This document shows positions 1-11,762 of a stretch of DNA of 64,000 bases, in pieces (the first letter of the stretch is position 1; the number at the start of each line of letters is the position of its first letter). Origin of the DNA: Nageia nagi (Eukaryota > Pinophyta); assembly GCA_050084985.1 (NCBI GenBank), contig JBITNC010000001.1:144212001-144276000 (forward strand), in the 5' to 3' direction. Made by a program: the position numbers and the translations under genes. The notes under the pieces are model-generated. The model was not told the DNA's origin. It saw nothing but the letters and a program-made list of their open reading frames with translations, and searched no databases.

Positions 1-513
1 ATCACTTGATTCCATATTTGTTGCAGTAATCCTTGAACTCATCATAAATAAAATTGTCACCCCCATTTTTTGGAACTGATTTAAAGTATAGTCAGATTGG
101 ATCTCACCAAATCTTTGAACTTCATGAAGTAGTCAAGAGCATTGAATTTATCTTGTAATAAATATAAAAAACTCATGCAATAATAATCATTAATAAAAAT
201 CAACTTATACTTGTAGTTGATAATGTTGAGAGTCTACATAGTACTATAAAGATCTACATGCACCAATTCAAGGGGTACCTTCATGTGATGTGGGTGGTTG
301 GGAAACTTTTTGTAATATTATTTCCCAAAAATGTAGCTCTCATGATGTCTTATGGATTGGAGAAGATTGATATACCTCTCATAATATTATTATTCCTATA
401 ATGAGTTAAATTTGACATGGCTAAACCACTTGTGCCACAACCATGCTAGATTAAGGGTCACCTTCAAGAATTTGATAGATATCTATGACATATTAAGCAT
501 AAAATTCTATTCT
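1..513 (-). pseudogene. Copia element D, GAG-pre-integrase/integrase remnant
   Basis: Read on the minus strand, about 300-500 resembles the GAG-pre-integrase zinc region (LWHKWFSHVKF, compare the usual LWHxRxGH of Copia elements). About 1-60 resembles the integrase stretch around the third catalytic residue (YDEFKDYCNKYGIK). Stops and frameshifts are frequent. This is the downstream half of element D: its gag lies at 13844-15070, and the two halves join cleanly if element C and one copy of its 5-bp duplication are removed. The joined region has the same order as element F at 41700-41900. The remainder of D (RT, RNase H, 3' LTR) would lie left of the window. Confidence 0.8.
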
Positions 514-944
514 TGATAAGTATAATCTACTTTCATTGATAAAAAATGATGTACAACATCCTTATATAGATTTTAGATTAGACTCAAAATAGACTCATGT
601 GGTTGAGATGGATAATCTCACCATTATTATAATCCAATCTTCAAATCATAAATCTGACTAGAATAGATGTTTGGATCCTATATAAGACTAACCTAACATA
701 GTACATAACATTAATGCAAATCAAAGATAATAAATAGATCAACCTAATCTAAGATAGATGGTCAAAGTCAACCAAAAATATGCTAAACTAGGAAATGTAA
801 TCTTTGTTTTAAAATGTGCTCATGTTTGGAAAATGTGGTCATGTTTGCAGATAAATATGATAGGGATATTGTTTGTAATCAAAGAGTAGAAAATTTTAAT
901 CTCTAATTCAAATTTATATCTTTTATAAAATTAATTTTTCAATA
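514..944 (-). repeat. 3' LTR of element C
   Basis: It matches 4731-4984 plus 13625-13838 over its whole length with scattered substitutions. The other LTR carries about 30 extra bases near 13715-13765, apparently a small internal duplication around 'agtagggacc'. The left edge (tgataagtataatc) aligns with the start of the other LTR at 4731 (tgagaattataata). Confidence 0.88.
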
Positions 945-3900
945 TTCTCCTCCTTAATGCTAAGAGGACTATGTTATCTAATTCCTCATCTTAAGGTTTA
1001 ATAACTTCTTTCGTGAAGATATCAACTATGTTATCTATGGTATTGTAATGCCTAGTTTGATGATGTTCTTTTCCATAATATCCTTGATGAAGTGATACTT
1101 CATATCATAATATTTAGATTTGCTATGGTGGATTGGATTATATGCCAATTGGATGGCACTCAGATTTTCACAAAATAAAATAATTGGACCACTTTATTTC
1201 TCATTAAGTTCCTCAATAACTTTCCTCAACCATGATTCTTGGGCACCAGCACTTGTGATTGCAATGTATTATGCCTTTATGGATGAAAGTGAAATAATAG
1301 TTTTTTTCTTTGAGCTCTATGTAATGAGTTTTGATCTAAGAGTAAAATATTATCCTAATGTGGAATTCCTATTATCAACATTATTCCCCAATTTGAATCA
1401 CTAAAGACACAAAGTTTTACATTTCCATATTTGGATTGTAAAATAAATATCTCATCATGATTTTGATATACTTCTATTCCTATAAAATATTGCATCAGTC
1501 TTAGATCATTTATCTTAAATTTTTGCATCATAGATGTCTTGAAATCATAATTCATTTATATAAAACTACCCATGTATATTAATTCATCAACATACAAACA
1601 TACAACAAGGATTTCAATACCTTTCTTCATGATGTACAGAGTGGACTCACTCTTGCTCCTTGTGAAACCGTATGGATGGAAGTACTCATCAATCCTTGTA
1701 TACCAAGCTCTTGGATATTGCTTGAGACTATACAAGGCCTTATTTAATATGTACATAATATTTTCCTTACCTTTTATCTCAAATCCTTGGTATTTTTCAA
1801 AAAATACCTCTTCATCCAAATATCCATTTAGGAAAGCACTTTTTACATCCATGTGATGTATTTTGCAACCTTTATGTGTAGTCAAAGAGAGACCCAATCT
1901 TATGGTTTATTGTCTTTCTACTAGTGAAAATATTTCTTCATAGTCTATGCCATACCTATGAGTGAAACATTTTGCAACAAGTCTTGCTTTATTCCTTTTC
2001 ACACTCATATAAACATTGTATTTGGTCTCGTAAACCCATTTGCAACCAATATATTTTTACCTTGAGAAAGCTCCACTAGCTCCCAAGTATCATTTTTCTT
2101 CTTCTTCCATAGTTTTCACCCACAAATAATTAGTTCCATATTGATCATAGTTATATGGCTCAATTTTAACACTAGAAATCAAAGCATAGTTAACTACACC
2201 TTTAGGCTTATTGTCATCTTCATCTCCATAAATTTTCAATTTATCAAACCTTTTCACAACTTCATCAAGTTCACTTGCTTGGATCCATGTAAATCTTCTT
2301 TGAAAATTTGAATCCAACATTTGATAGGTTGGATGATTTTGGAGTCATTTTCTTCATTTTCTCACATACTTGGAGAATCTTCATCCATTGAACTTGTTAT
2401 GTAAGGGATTGGATTGAATCTTGTAGAAGAACTATTTGGACAACTCTTTGTTGAGTTGGTCATGGAAGGAATTTGTTTGTTATTCTAATCAATGGGTTGC
2501 ACATTAGAGGAGTATTCACCATAATATCCATCATCAACATAAAGTTTGTTATGACCCTAAGCTCTCCCTTCATCGAAAAGTACATCTCTAGATAATATAA
2601 TTTTGTATATTTTTAGATTATACAATCTATATGCTTTTATTGTTTCACAATACCCAAGAAAAATACAAGCTTCACTCTAGTTTTCTAATATTTTCTTTAG
2701 GTACATGAGCATATGCCAAACATCCAAAAACTCTATTGTGCTTTACATTTGGCTTCTTACCATACCATGCTTCATAAGGAATGGTGCCTTCCAAGCTAGA
2801 ATTTGGAATTCTATTCAAGATATATATGATTCTCTTATCGTATTAGGTCAATACATATTGCTCAATTTCTTGATTTGAATCATGCTTCTAGCCATTTTGA
2901 TAATAGTTTTGTTCTTGCGCTTAGCACATCATTTTTTTGTGAATTATAGGTAGTTGGGAATTGCTTTTTTATTCCACAATATTTACAATATTGGACAAAT
3001 TTATTTGAAGATTATTCACCTCCATTATTAGTTCTCAAGCACTTTACAAAATATTCATTTTGCTTTCCAACATGATTTTTAAAGTCCTTAAAACATTCAA
3101 AGGCCTCATATTTGGATTTTAAGAAATAAATTCAACACATCCTTGAGAAATCATATATGAAAGTGAGGGAGTAAGTATTCTTATCAATACTCTTTGTTTT
3201 TATTGACCCACAAATATCAAAGTGCACCAATTTGATGGGATAGGAATCTCTCCATGATTGACCTCTTGGAAAACTCATTCTTTAGTATTTTCCCAAAGCA
3301 CAACCTTCAGACACACTCTTGGTGTCTTCAATATTGGGTAACCCATGGACCATTTGTTGAATTGTAAGTAGTTTCAAACTTTGGAAGTTCAAATGGCCAT
3401 GTATCAAATGCCAAGGCTAATTATTATCATCAATAGTTACATTTTATAGTTGGGCACTTTCTCCTTCAAATTTAAGAGGAAACAACCTATTCTTAGTCAT
3501 TGGGACTATTTTGACCAACCTATGATCACTATTTTTATCATAAATTACATATTTTTCATCCTTGAAAATAAATTTATAATTTATTTTCATTATTTTTCCC
3601 ACACTTAGAAAATCATGCTTGAGATTTGGATTCTAGTATATGTTATTTAGCTTCTTGGTTCCTTCATTTTTTGCTAATCTTCATGGATATCATGCCTTAA
3701 GTAGTTAATACATTATCATCTCTAAGATTTATCTTAGACTTTAAAGAGTTGTTACTTGTGGAGAACAACTCCTCCTTACCAGTCATGTGGTTGGAGGCAT
3801 CCCTATCTAGAATTCAAGTTTCATTTAGATTTTGATCCATCCTTACAAAAGACAAAAATAAGTTGTAGGTTCCATCCTTCTCACCATAGTTGGCTACACT

Positions 3901-4713
3901 TATCCCTTCTTAAGAAGCTTTTAGTCTACATTTCCTCTCATAATGCTTAATTTTTTTACAATGGTAACATTTTTTTTATCTCCACCTCCACTTATTCCTC
4001 TTCCTCTGACTTAATAAGCTCCTATCCTACCTCTTCCTCTTCCTCTTGAAGATGATTGACATATTCCTTGTTCATTAGTGGTTGCATCAACCTCCTTTTA
4101 TGTAAAGGCTTTATCTTCAATATCTCCAATTGTTGGTATGATGTCTTTGAGCATTTCTTCACCATGAATTCACTTTTCACTTCCTCTCCAATTGTTTGAA
4201 CCTTATTAAAATATAATTTGACTCTTGCATAGTAATATCCCACATTATCATCCTCTTGCATCTTGAGATTTCCAAAATCTCTCTTCAAGGTCTACAACCT
4301 CCCTTGAGTGCTCCCTTGGTAACTATCTTTCAAAGCTCTCCATGCATCTTGTGCTGATGCATGTGCATAAATCATTGAAAAAATGCTTTTATCCAATATA
4401 GCTTGTAGATGCTAGGAAAAAGAGTTCTTTTTCTAAGCCTTCTTAGCATTCTTATCATTTGGTTGGAGAGTCTTCCCACTAGTTGGCTCACTATAACCTT
4501 CCTCTACTATGTTCCATAATCATTTCCCTATGAGTAATATCTTCATTTTGATAGACTAGTACTCATAATGCTCTCCACAGAAATTTGGAATGAGTAGAGC
4601 ATCATTGTTTGCATCCATTTTGCAATGCTCACCAAATAAAACTTGGGATCACATTTTTTGTAAGAAGTTAATAAATTCGTACCTACCAAAACTCAAACCT
4701 AATAGATATCAAA
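945..4713 (-). pseudogene. Element C gag-pol, decayed
   Basis: The minus strand reads in order: gag (about 4660-4022; 4288-4022 contains the phrase MQEDDNVGYYYARVKLYFN, typical of Copia gag of the UBN2 type), a damaged zinc knuckle (about 4010-3900), pre-integrase and integrase (about 3400-2600), RT (about 2320-1450) and a weak RNase H region (about 1400-950). In RT the stretch 1897-1556 has HHMDVKSAFLNGYLDEEV and the catalytic-box remnant YVDE where active Copia elements have YVDD. Stops and frameshifts break the polyprotein in many places, so it is inactive. Unlike A and B, gag starts close to the primer-binding site. Confidence 0.85.
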
Positions 4714-4727
4714 TGGCTCTAATACCA
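4714..4727 (-). other. Primer-binding site of element C
   Basis: The minus strand reads TGGTATTAGAGCCA, close to the TGGTATCAGAGC complement of initiator methionine tRNA used by many plant Copia elements. It lies 3 bp inside the LTR edge at 4731. Confidence 0.85.
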
Positions 4728-4730
4728 AAA

Positions 4731-4984
4731 TGAGAATTATAATATAATTTCATTGATGAAAAATGAAGTACAACATTATTATATATCTTTTGGACTAAAC
4801 TCAGAACAAACTCATATGGTTGAGATGGATAATCTCACATTATTACAATCCAATCTTCAAATTGCAAATTTGACTAGAATAGATGTTTTTATAGTATCCA
4901 ATACTAACCTAACATAGTAGACTTTATTAATATAAATCAAAGATAATAAACATATCAACCTAATCTAAGATATATGGTCAAAGT
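4731..4984 (-). repeat. 5' LTR of element C, inner part
   Basis: This portion of the C 5' LTR lies next to the primer-binding site. It stops at 4984, where element A begins, and continues at 13625. It matches 514 to about 770. Confidence 0.88.
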
Positions 4985-5231
4985 TGAAGGAACTAACACT
5001 AACAAGATAATTCTTAATCAACCAAGATCACATGAAAGCTCACAATAACATATAACAAACTCACAAAGTAATCTCACAACACAATATGTAAGTGGTTCGT
5101 CTAACTAGGAGTACATCCACTAACTAGATCTTTTCTTCAATCACAAATACAACTCTCTTACAATCTTCCTAATCTCAACTTCTACACTTCTATCTTATAG
5201 CATAACTTTACTTCACAATCGATGTGTGAGC
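4985..5231 (-). repeat. Truncated 3' LTR of element A
   Basis: It matches 13132 to about 13378 (the 3' half of the 5' LTR in element orientation) with scattered differences. At about 5231 the match ends abruptly in RNase H coding sequence, so the first half of this LTR, the polypurine tract and the end of pol are missing. Confidence 0.88.
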
Positions 5232-8200
5232 CATATTGTTCATACTTAATTTCTTTTAGAATATGCTTTAACCAAATGGGTTCTTGGGCTACAATAGACA
5301 TGGCACAGTATTCAAATTCTATGGTGGAAAGAGAAATAGTAGACTGCTTCTTGGAAGCCCAAAAGATAGCACCTGAACTAATGCTAAATACATATGTAAG
5401 GGTTAACTTCCTATTATATCTATCTCCCCCATAATTAGAATATGAGAATCTATAAGAATAAATGAAGGCAACTTGGAATACTTGAGAGCAAGATCCTTAG
5501 TTGCTATAACATACCTCAAGATTTGCTTAACATTGAGGTGCACAACATATGGTTTTTGCATGAGTTATGCTATCAAATTCACTACAAAGGCAATATCTGA
5601 TTTGGATATAGTCAAATATAAAATACTACCAATTAATTACCTATAAGCTGTAACATCAGCTTACTAAGAGTTGGAACTCAGAGAAATAGTAATTCCATGA
5701 GAGATTAAGATCGTAGCATATCTACACTCCTCCATTCCAAACTTTTGTAAGATATCTGATATATACTTAGATTGATTGAGGTAAGTACAATCTTTGTATT
5801 GATACATTTGCATTTTAAGATAGTAGTGCAAGAGACCAAGATCAATCATTTCAAACATTGCTTTAAATTTGAATATGTACCCTTGAATGATTTCATCATT
5901 GTTCCCAGTAATCAAAAGATTATCCACATAAAAGAGAATCAAAACCATGTCTTTTCCTTGATTAAGCACATATAGATCAAATTCAAAAAAACACTTGGAG
6001 AATCTAATGTCTACAAAGTACTTAAAATCTCTCTATACTAGGCTCTAGGTGCTTGCTTAAGTTCATACAATGACTTCTTTAGCTTGTAGACAAAAGATTC
6101 TTTACCTTCCATAATAAACCCTTTTAGTTGATTCATGAAGATTTTCACATCTAATTCACCATTAAGAAATGTACTCTTGATGTCAAGTTGAAAACCTTTC
6201 CATCTTTGAGCTATAGAAAGAGCAAAGATAACTCTTACAGTAGGCATCTTTACCATGAGAGCAAAAGTTTCCTCATAATCTATATTGTATTTCTAAGCAA
6301 AACCTTTAGCTACTAACCTTACTTATATTTTTCAATATCTTCAATTGAATTGAACTTGAACTTGTAGATCCACTTATTACCAATCACATTCTTCTCATTG
6401 GGGTAAGGAACCAAATCTCAAGTTTTATTTTTCATAGGCACCTTATACTCCACTTTCATGGCTTCCATCTAGTACTCATGCTTAAAAGCTTCTTTGAAGG
6501 TTGAGGGCTCATGCTTGTTTTCAATCTTGGTAATTAAGGATTTATTCAAAGTCATGCTCTTTATTACCCTTTATGTTGGAGAATTTTATTCTTGAGGTGA
6601 CTTATCTACATCAATATCCAACCAGCTAGGAGCAACTAAAGAGTCTTTTGGATCATCAACATCCTCATTAAAAATAGATTCTTCAAAAAGTTCATTGAAC
6701 TTTACATCCTTTGAAATGAACACTGCTTTATATGTTGGAGAGTAGAGCTTATAACCTCTATGCTGATTGTCATAACTTATAAAGATGCATTTTTTAGCTC
6801 TTATATTTAACTTTTTTCTTTTCTCAGCTACAATGTAGGAGAATGCTTCACAACCAACACCCTAAGGTGTGAAATGTTAGGTTTTCTTCCTAACCATGCT
6901 TCAAAAAGAGTTTTACTCTGAATGGCTTTTGTGGGATGTCTATTCAAGGTGTAAATAATAGTGCTCATAGCTTCTCCCCATAAGAATTTAGGAAGATTAC
7001 CCAACATGCATCTAGCCATCTTCATAATTGTTCTATTTTTTCTTTTGATAACACTATTCTACTGAGTGTATAGAATTGTAAACTGCTTCTTAATTCCATA
7101 CTTAGCATAATAGTCATTGAACTCATTACTGTTATATTCTTCTCTATTATCTAATCTCCACATTTTGATTTTAATGTTAGTTTGATTTTAAACAAAGACC
7201 TTAAAAACCTTTAAAATCTCAAAGGTTTGATCCTTGTGCTCAAGTAGATACCCAAAGGTCATCCTACTAAAGTCATCAATGAAGGTTAAGATGTAAGATG
7301 CTCCTTCAAGTAACTTATTCTGAAATGAATCCATCAAATTTGAATGAACAAGTTGAACAGGTTGAGATGCTTTTGTTGCCTTATCTTTTTCAAATTTTTT
7401 TTTATCTATCTTACCAATAATGCACTTCTCGCATATGCCAATCGAATGAAAAATTGAATACAAACCTTTCATAAGTTCTTGATCTTTTATAACTTGTATA
7501 CTCTTATGGTTAAAGTGCCCTAAATAATGGTATCAATGATTACCTTTATAACACATATTAGAAGCAAGACATATCTTTGATGGAACTTGATCCATAATGT
7601 AGAGGTGATCTTTCACTGATCCTTTAACCAAAGTAGCAAGTACTTTCTTAATGCACTAGGATTAAGAGTCAAATTCAAAAGAGTATCTTTTTTTAGCAAC
7701 TTGGGTCATAAAGAAAAGGTTGATCTTTAACTTAAAAATATAGAGAACATTTTCAAGAACCTTTCTATGAATAAGCACACTCCCAATTCCTTATATTTCA
7801 ATGGTAGAGTTATCACCTATCACAACTGCATCTTTTTTATACTTGTGAAAGTTCTTAAACTTTAATTTTTCAAAGCATAGGTGATTACTGCAACTAAAGT
7901 CAAAAATCCATTCAAATGAAAAAGAGCAAGACATTGAGTAGAGCATTGTAGTAAAACTAATATGAATATTTTTTTTTCTTTTGTAGTTCTTTACATTTCT
8001 ATTACCTTTTATTCTTTTCATCTCTTTTTTTTTGTAGCAATCAACTTCTTTATGACTTTGAATGTCATAATAGTTACAATTACCATCAAAATTTTCCTTA
8101 AGATAGAGATTATTTTCTTTGCTTTTTCCATCTCTTTGCTTGAAGTGATTGTTGTTACCGTTGTTCTTGCTGCTATGGTTGTTCCTGCTACTATTGTAGC

Positions 8201-9504
8201 CACTGCCTCTTTTTTCAAACCTTTTAGAGGAAGAAGAATAAGATTTCTTTTTATGGTTGAATTTATTCTTGAAAGAAGTTTTGGTTGCTTCAAGAGCAAT
8301 GTTATTAACCTTAGGAGAATAAATAGATATCTTATTGTTAAGGGTTTTCTCATGCTTCAATAGGTGCCTTGTAAGGTTCTCAAGGGAGAAGACTTCTTCT
8401 TCATCATCAAGCCTTATTTCCATAACCATTACAAAGTTTTCAAATTTTTAAGAGATATTTTGAAGAATAATGAAGACCATGAACTTATCATTGATCCAAT
8501 TGCACCCATAAGCAACAATTTGAATCTTTAGGTCAATGATTTTGTTTAAATAGATAGCCACATTTTCATTTTTTTTTAATGAGATTGAAGTAATTTTTGA
8601 AGAATGGTAAACCTTCTTGAAAAGTTTGAACCAAGGAAGATTTGCTTAAACTTATCTCATTCTTTCTTTTATTAGAACTATAATGTTATTTAGAGTATTA
8701 TGTAATTAATATGCTTAGCATATTAATAATCACCTAAAGTTATTTATTATGTGATAATGAGGTTCATGCATGGTGGGTGGAATATTATTCTTCACCCAAC
8801 TTAAAATTAAGATTTGTTAGATGGAATAGTGTCTCCACTCACAATTAAATGTAATTCTATATTGTAATTTAGGGTTAACTAACCTATTATGGTTAGGTTA
8901 GTTAACTACTTAAGGTTAGTTTTTAATCCTATAAAAGAAGCTCATTTTGTGAAGATTTGTAATAAGATGAAGATGGAAAGTTGTTAGTATAGATCTTAGT
9001 TAGTAAAGTCTTAAGCATGCAAGCTATGCTTCATGCTAAAGAGAGTCATGGTTGAGATCCATGAGAGTGTACATTATTTGAGAGTATAATGAAAAAGAGA
9101 CCTAAAGTGGAGTACTCCACGTGTAGAAGAACCACTATACATCTTGTGTTACTATGTGAGAATGCTTCTTATGTTCTTAGTTTTTAAAATGATTATTTTC
9201 TAGTTTAATATAGGTTATACAAAAGTTCTTAGGTTATGGAATCCTCTAATTCTTTCACCTCTATCGAGGTTAAAGAGAAAATCATCAAGAGCACATCATC
9301 TGAAACTGCACGGTAAATCATGGAGGTTGCTAACTCATTCTTTGTGTTGTAAGATTCTAGTGCCTTCTCATATATAGGAGGTACAAGGTTCTCATTCACT
9401 GTTTGCCAAAGTTTTCTTACCTGCAACATAGCTCTCATCCGAGGTTCCCAAATCCCATAGTTGAAACCATCAAAAATGTGTTTAGGTAAAAAGGATTCTC
9501 CCAT
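5232..9504 (-). pseudogene. Element A gag-pol, decayed
   Basis: Minus strand, in order: gag from the ATG at 9504 (MGESFLPKHIFDGFNYGIWE), broken at about 9229 by a solo LTR and resuming near 8670. The rest of gag and a zinc knuckle (8429-7791) follow, the second Cys of the knuckle being Tyr. The protease motif reads DFS where element B has DSG (about 7880). Integrase spans 7472-6828, RT 6256-5664 with YVDN in place of YVDD, and RNase H about 5430-5232. The last segment contains STIEF and ends at the deletion junction with the LTR. Several catalytic positions are lost, so this copy cannot be autonomous. Confidence 0.88.
8684..9221 (+). repeat. Probable solo LTR of a sister Copia family inside element A gag
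   Basis: It interrupts an alignment between A gag (minus, 9504-8600) and B gag (47837-48160). It begins TGTTATTTAG. It contains a TATA-like box (cctataaaag, about 8929-8938) and near its right end a stretch (about 9110-9185) clearly related to the end of the A/B LTR: 'gaaccactatacatcttgtg' here, 'gaaccacttacatcttgtg' at 44876. No primer-binding site or coding sequence follows, so it is most simply a solo LTR. Both edges are approximate, and I could not find a target duplication. Confidence 0.6.
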
Positions 9505-9610
9505 TTGTTACATAAGAATGTGAAATAATAAGCATGTGATTTCAATAAATAATATTAAATATTAAGTTTTAGCCAAGTAAATAATACATGTTACATTTAA
9601 CACTAAAGAT

Positions 9611-10260
9611 ATGCTTAATTTGATTCACCAGTGTAAATATTTTACAATTCAAATAATAACCCATGTACTTAAATATATTTCTTATATCAAGAATTGTAGA
9701 TGTAGAGTGACATTGTTGAAGCTTATTTTCGTATCTAAAATTAGGCTTTCACTTGGATGCCCATATAAGAGGAGCCCAGGTCCTACCAATCCTCAACTAG
9801 TTCCCCTTGGATAGCAATATACTCTCACAAGTACTAGCTATTTTTCAAAGTTCTAACATTTATTGAAATGATCAAATTATTAATCTTGATTAGGTTTCAA
9901 GTTGTCCTCCTAGGTTATCAGGATAATCCCTGAATAGACATGTGGATATTTGGTATCATTACACACATACCTATCCACCTAATAGAGTTATGTCCATACC
10001 AACAAAAGACTTAAGGGCAATTGAAAAGTATGAACTTTTTTGAATTATCGGATTTTAAAGGCTCCAGTCTGCCTATCTTCACCTCATGGCTCCCTAAACA
10101 AGTCATGTTGCAGAATGTACATGCAGATGTGTTTATTTTAGGGGGTTGCTCATATCAAAATTTGCATTTTTTTTGCATAAGAAAAAAATGAAAAATGAAA
10201 TAAGGAGCATAAATAAAACATCATCCATTCAATTTGAAACCTAAGTGTCCAATGAGTTTT
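9611..10260 (-). other. Conserved leader block of element A
   Basis: On the minus strand this part of the untranslated leader closely matches 47040-47760 of element B. It includes a frame open in both copies, with the shared phrases NMTCLGSHEV and IGRLEPL (A about 10160-10020, B about 47200-47310). A's version reads CTFCNMTC, B's THTFHNMTC. No known domain is recognised. It could be a regulatory or packaging segment, or a small ORF. Confidence 0.6.
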
Positions 10261-11049
10261 GTTTACCAACTCCTAAAGGATATCTTTACATCATTCTTAT
10301 TTTTGCACAAGTTTATTTATTAACTTTGCATAAGAAATAAATACTTAAGCATAAACTAAATACTCAAGCATAAACATGCATAACTTGAAGATATCCCATC
10401 AAATATACCATGCAACATTCCCATAACTTGCATAAGTAAAAAACATCATAACTTAAGTAATAAACATACATTATTCCAACTTATGTACTAAGCATGCATT
10501 ATTATTTTAACTTAAAAATTTTTAAGTTCTAAGCATAAACTTAAAAATTTAAGTCCTTGAACATGCATTAAAAAATTAAGCTTTAAGCATTAAGCAAACA
10601 ATTGCATCATTAACTTAATAAGCATGCATCTTTTAACTTAAAATTATAATTTAAATCCTTAAACATGCATTAAGTTATAAAAAATTAAGTCCTAAACATG
10701 TAAAACATAAAGGTTTCTAAGTGATAACAAATGTATTTTAATCATAAAAGATCAAAAGATTTTAAGTAAAGAAATTCACAAAATTCTCCCCCTTTTAACT
10801 TAAAAAAAATTGATCTCAAGGCAAGATGATCCTAAAAAGATGTTAGTTTGCCTTCATAAAATACTATTGCATGCTTAATGATTTAGTTTCCAGGCATTGG
10901 AAATAATTGTCAAGTCTAAAAGAAATTCCTTCTATAAAATTACCTTCCCCTCCCTTCTTTTTTTGTTTATCAAAGGTAAGCAAGAGCCAAGCCTTGTGCG
11001 CTTGACCACTTAATTCAATGAGCACAAATAGCAAGGAAATGGTGAAAAA

Positions 11050-11112
11050 TGCCATGAGAGGATTGACATGACCCAAGCTCACCACCACTGCGTGTTGCTC
11101 CGAGGCCATCAT
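11050..11112 (-). pseudogene. Possible glycosyltransferase-like N-terminus
   Basis: The minus strand from the ATG at 11112 reads MASEQHAVVVSLGHVNPLMAF, which resembles the N-terminal HxVxxPFxAQGHxxPxxxL region of plant UDP-glycosyltransferases but lacks the residues before GH. The frame stays open to about 10864 without further resemblance. It may be chance. It lies in the same copy-specific segment as the TBP fragment. Confidence 0.2.
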
Positions 11113-11299
11113 TTGTAACAGATTTTGGAGACTGAGGGTATTTTATTTAAGGTAACTGGTGGTATTGATGGCAAAAAAAAAATGATCAGTTTTGTAACGT
11201 TGCTAACGTCAACCCATTTCGCTCGGTAAACTGTTCCATGGACGTTCATAGGCTGTGTACTAATTTTTACATGCTTCACACAGCAACATAGATTTTCGT

Positions 11300-11679
11300 T
11301 ATGAAAACTATCTATGGAGGTCCCATTTTTTTCTTTTGTCATATTCTTTTCTTTTTAAGCACTGAGGAATGATGCCAATTTAAACATCGGTGTGCATGTG
11401 GCTGATGTACCAAGTTGCTATATGATCAATAGAACGTAGCCCGTGGTTAGCCCTCGGGTCTAAAAAAGAGAAGCGCAAACGCTTTCTAATTTCACCTGCT
11501 AAGGTGAATATCACACCGTTTGATGGTTCCTTCTCCATTTTTTTTATTCCTTGGACTGAATAAATCTTGATGTATTTTAATTCCTTGGACTGAATACTGA
11601 CATTGGAGAGCATCCCAATAATCCAACAATATATAATCTTTGATTTAGTGCTTGAAAAACAGTAAGATTAGTAGTTATG
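11300..11679 (+). promoter_or_regulatory. Putative 5' flank of the captured TBP fragment
   Basis: The GC-richer sequence directly upstream of the TBP start codon has no counterpart in element B, so it may be the promoter or 5' UTR carried along with the TBP exon. No core promoter element is clear. Inference from position only. Confidence 0.3.
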
Positions 11680-11762
11680 ATGGCTATGGAGGACGGGGTG
11701 TTGGAGGGAAGCTAGCCGATGGATCTTAAGAAACATCCTTCTGGCATTGTTCCTACACTTCA
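11680..11762 (+). pseudogene. TATA-binding protein gene fragment (first coding exon) inside element A
   Basis: The plus strand from the ATG at 11680 encodes a short leader, an in-frame TAG, then DLKKHPSGIVPTLQ. Plant TBPs begin with a short acidic leader, EGSQPVDL and a near-identical HPSGIVPTLQ phrase; here the Q codon of the leader is the stop TAG. The sequence then runs into GTAAGG at 11763, a good splice donor in a suitable phase, so the copy retains the start of an intron and is genomic rather than processed. No further TBP exon is seen before 13100. The fragment lies antisense in the leader of Copia element A. It is a truncated copy; the functional TBP gene must be elsewhere. Confidence 0.8.

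Noticed and set aside
7962-8363. 133-codon plus-strand frame, rich in Phe and Ile
   Set aside because: It is the antisense of the Lys/Asn-rich gag of element A; composition explains the open frame.
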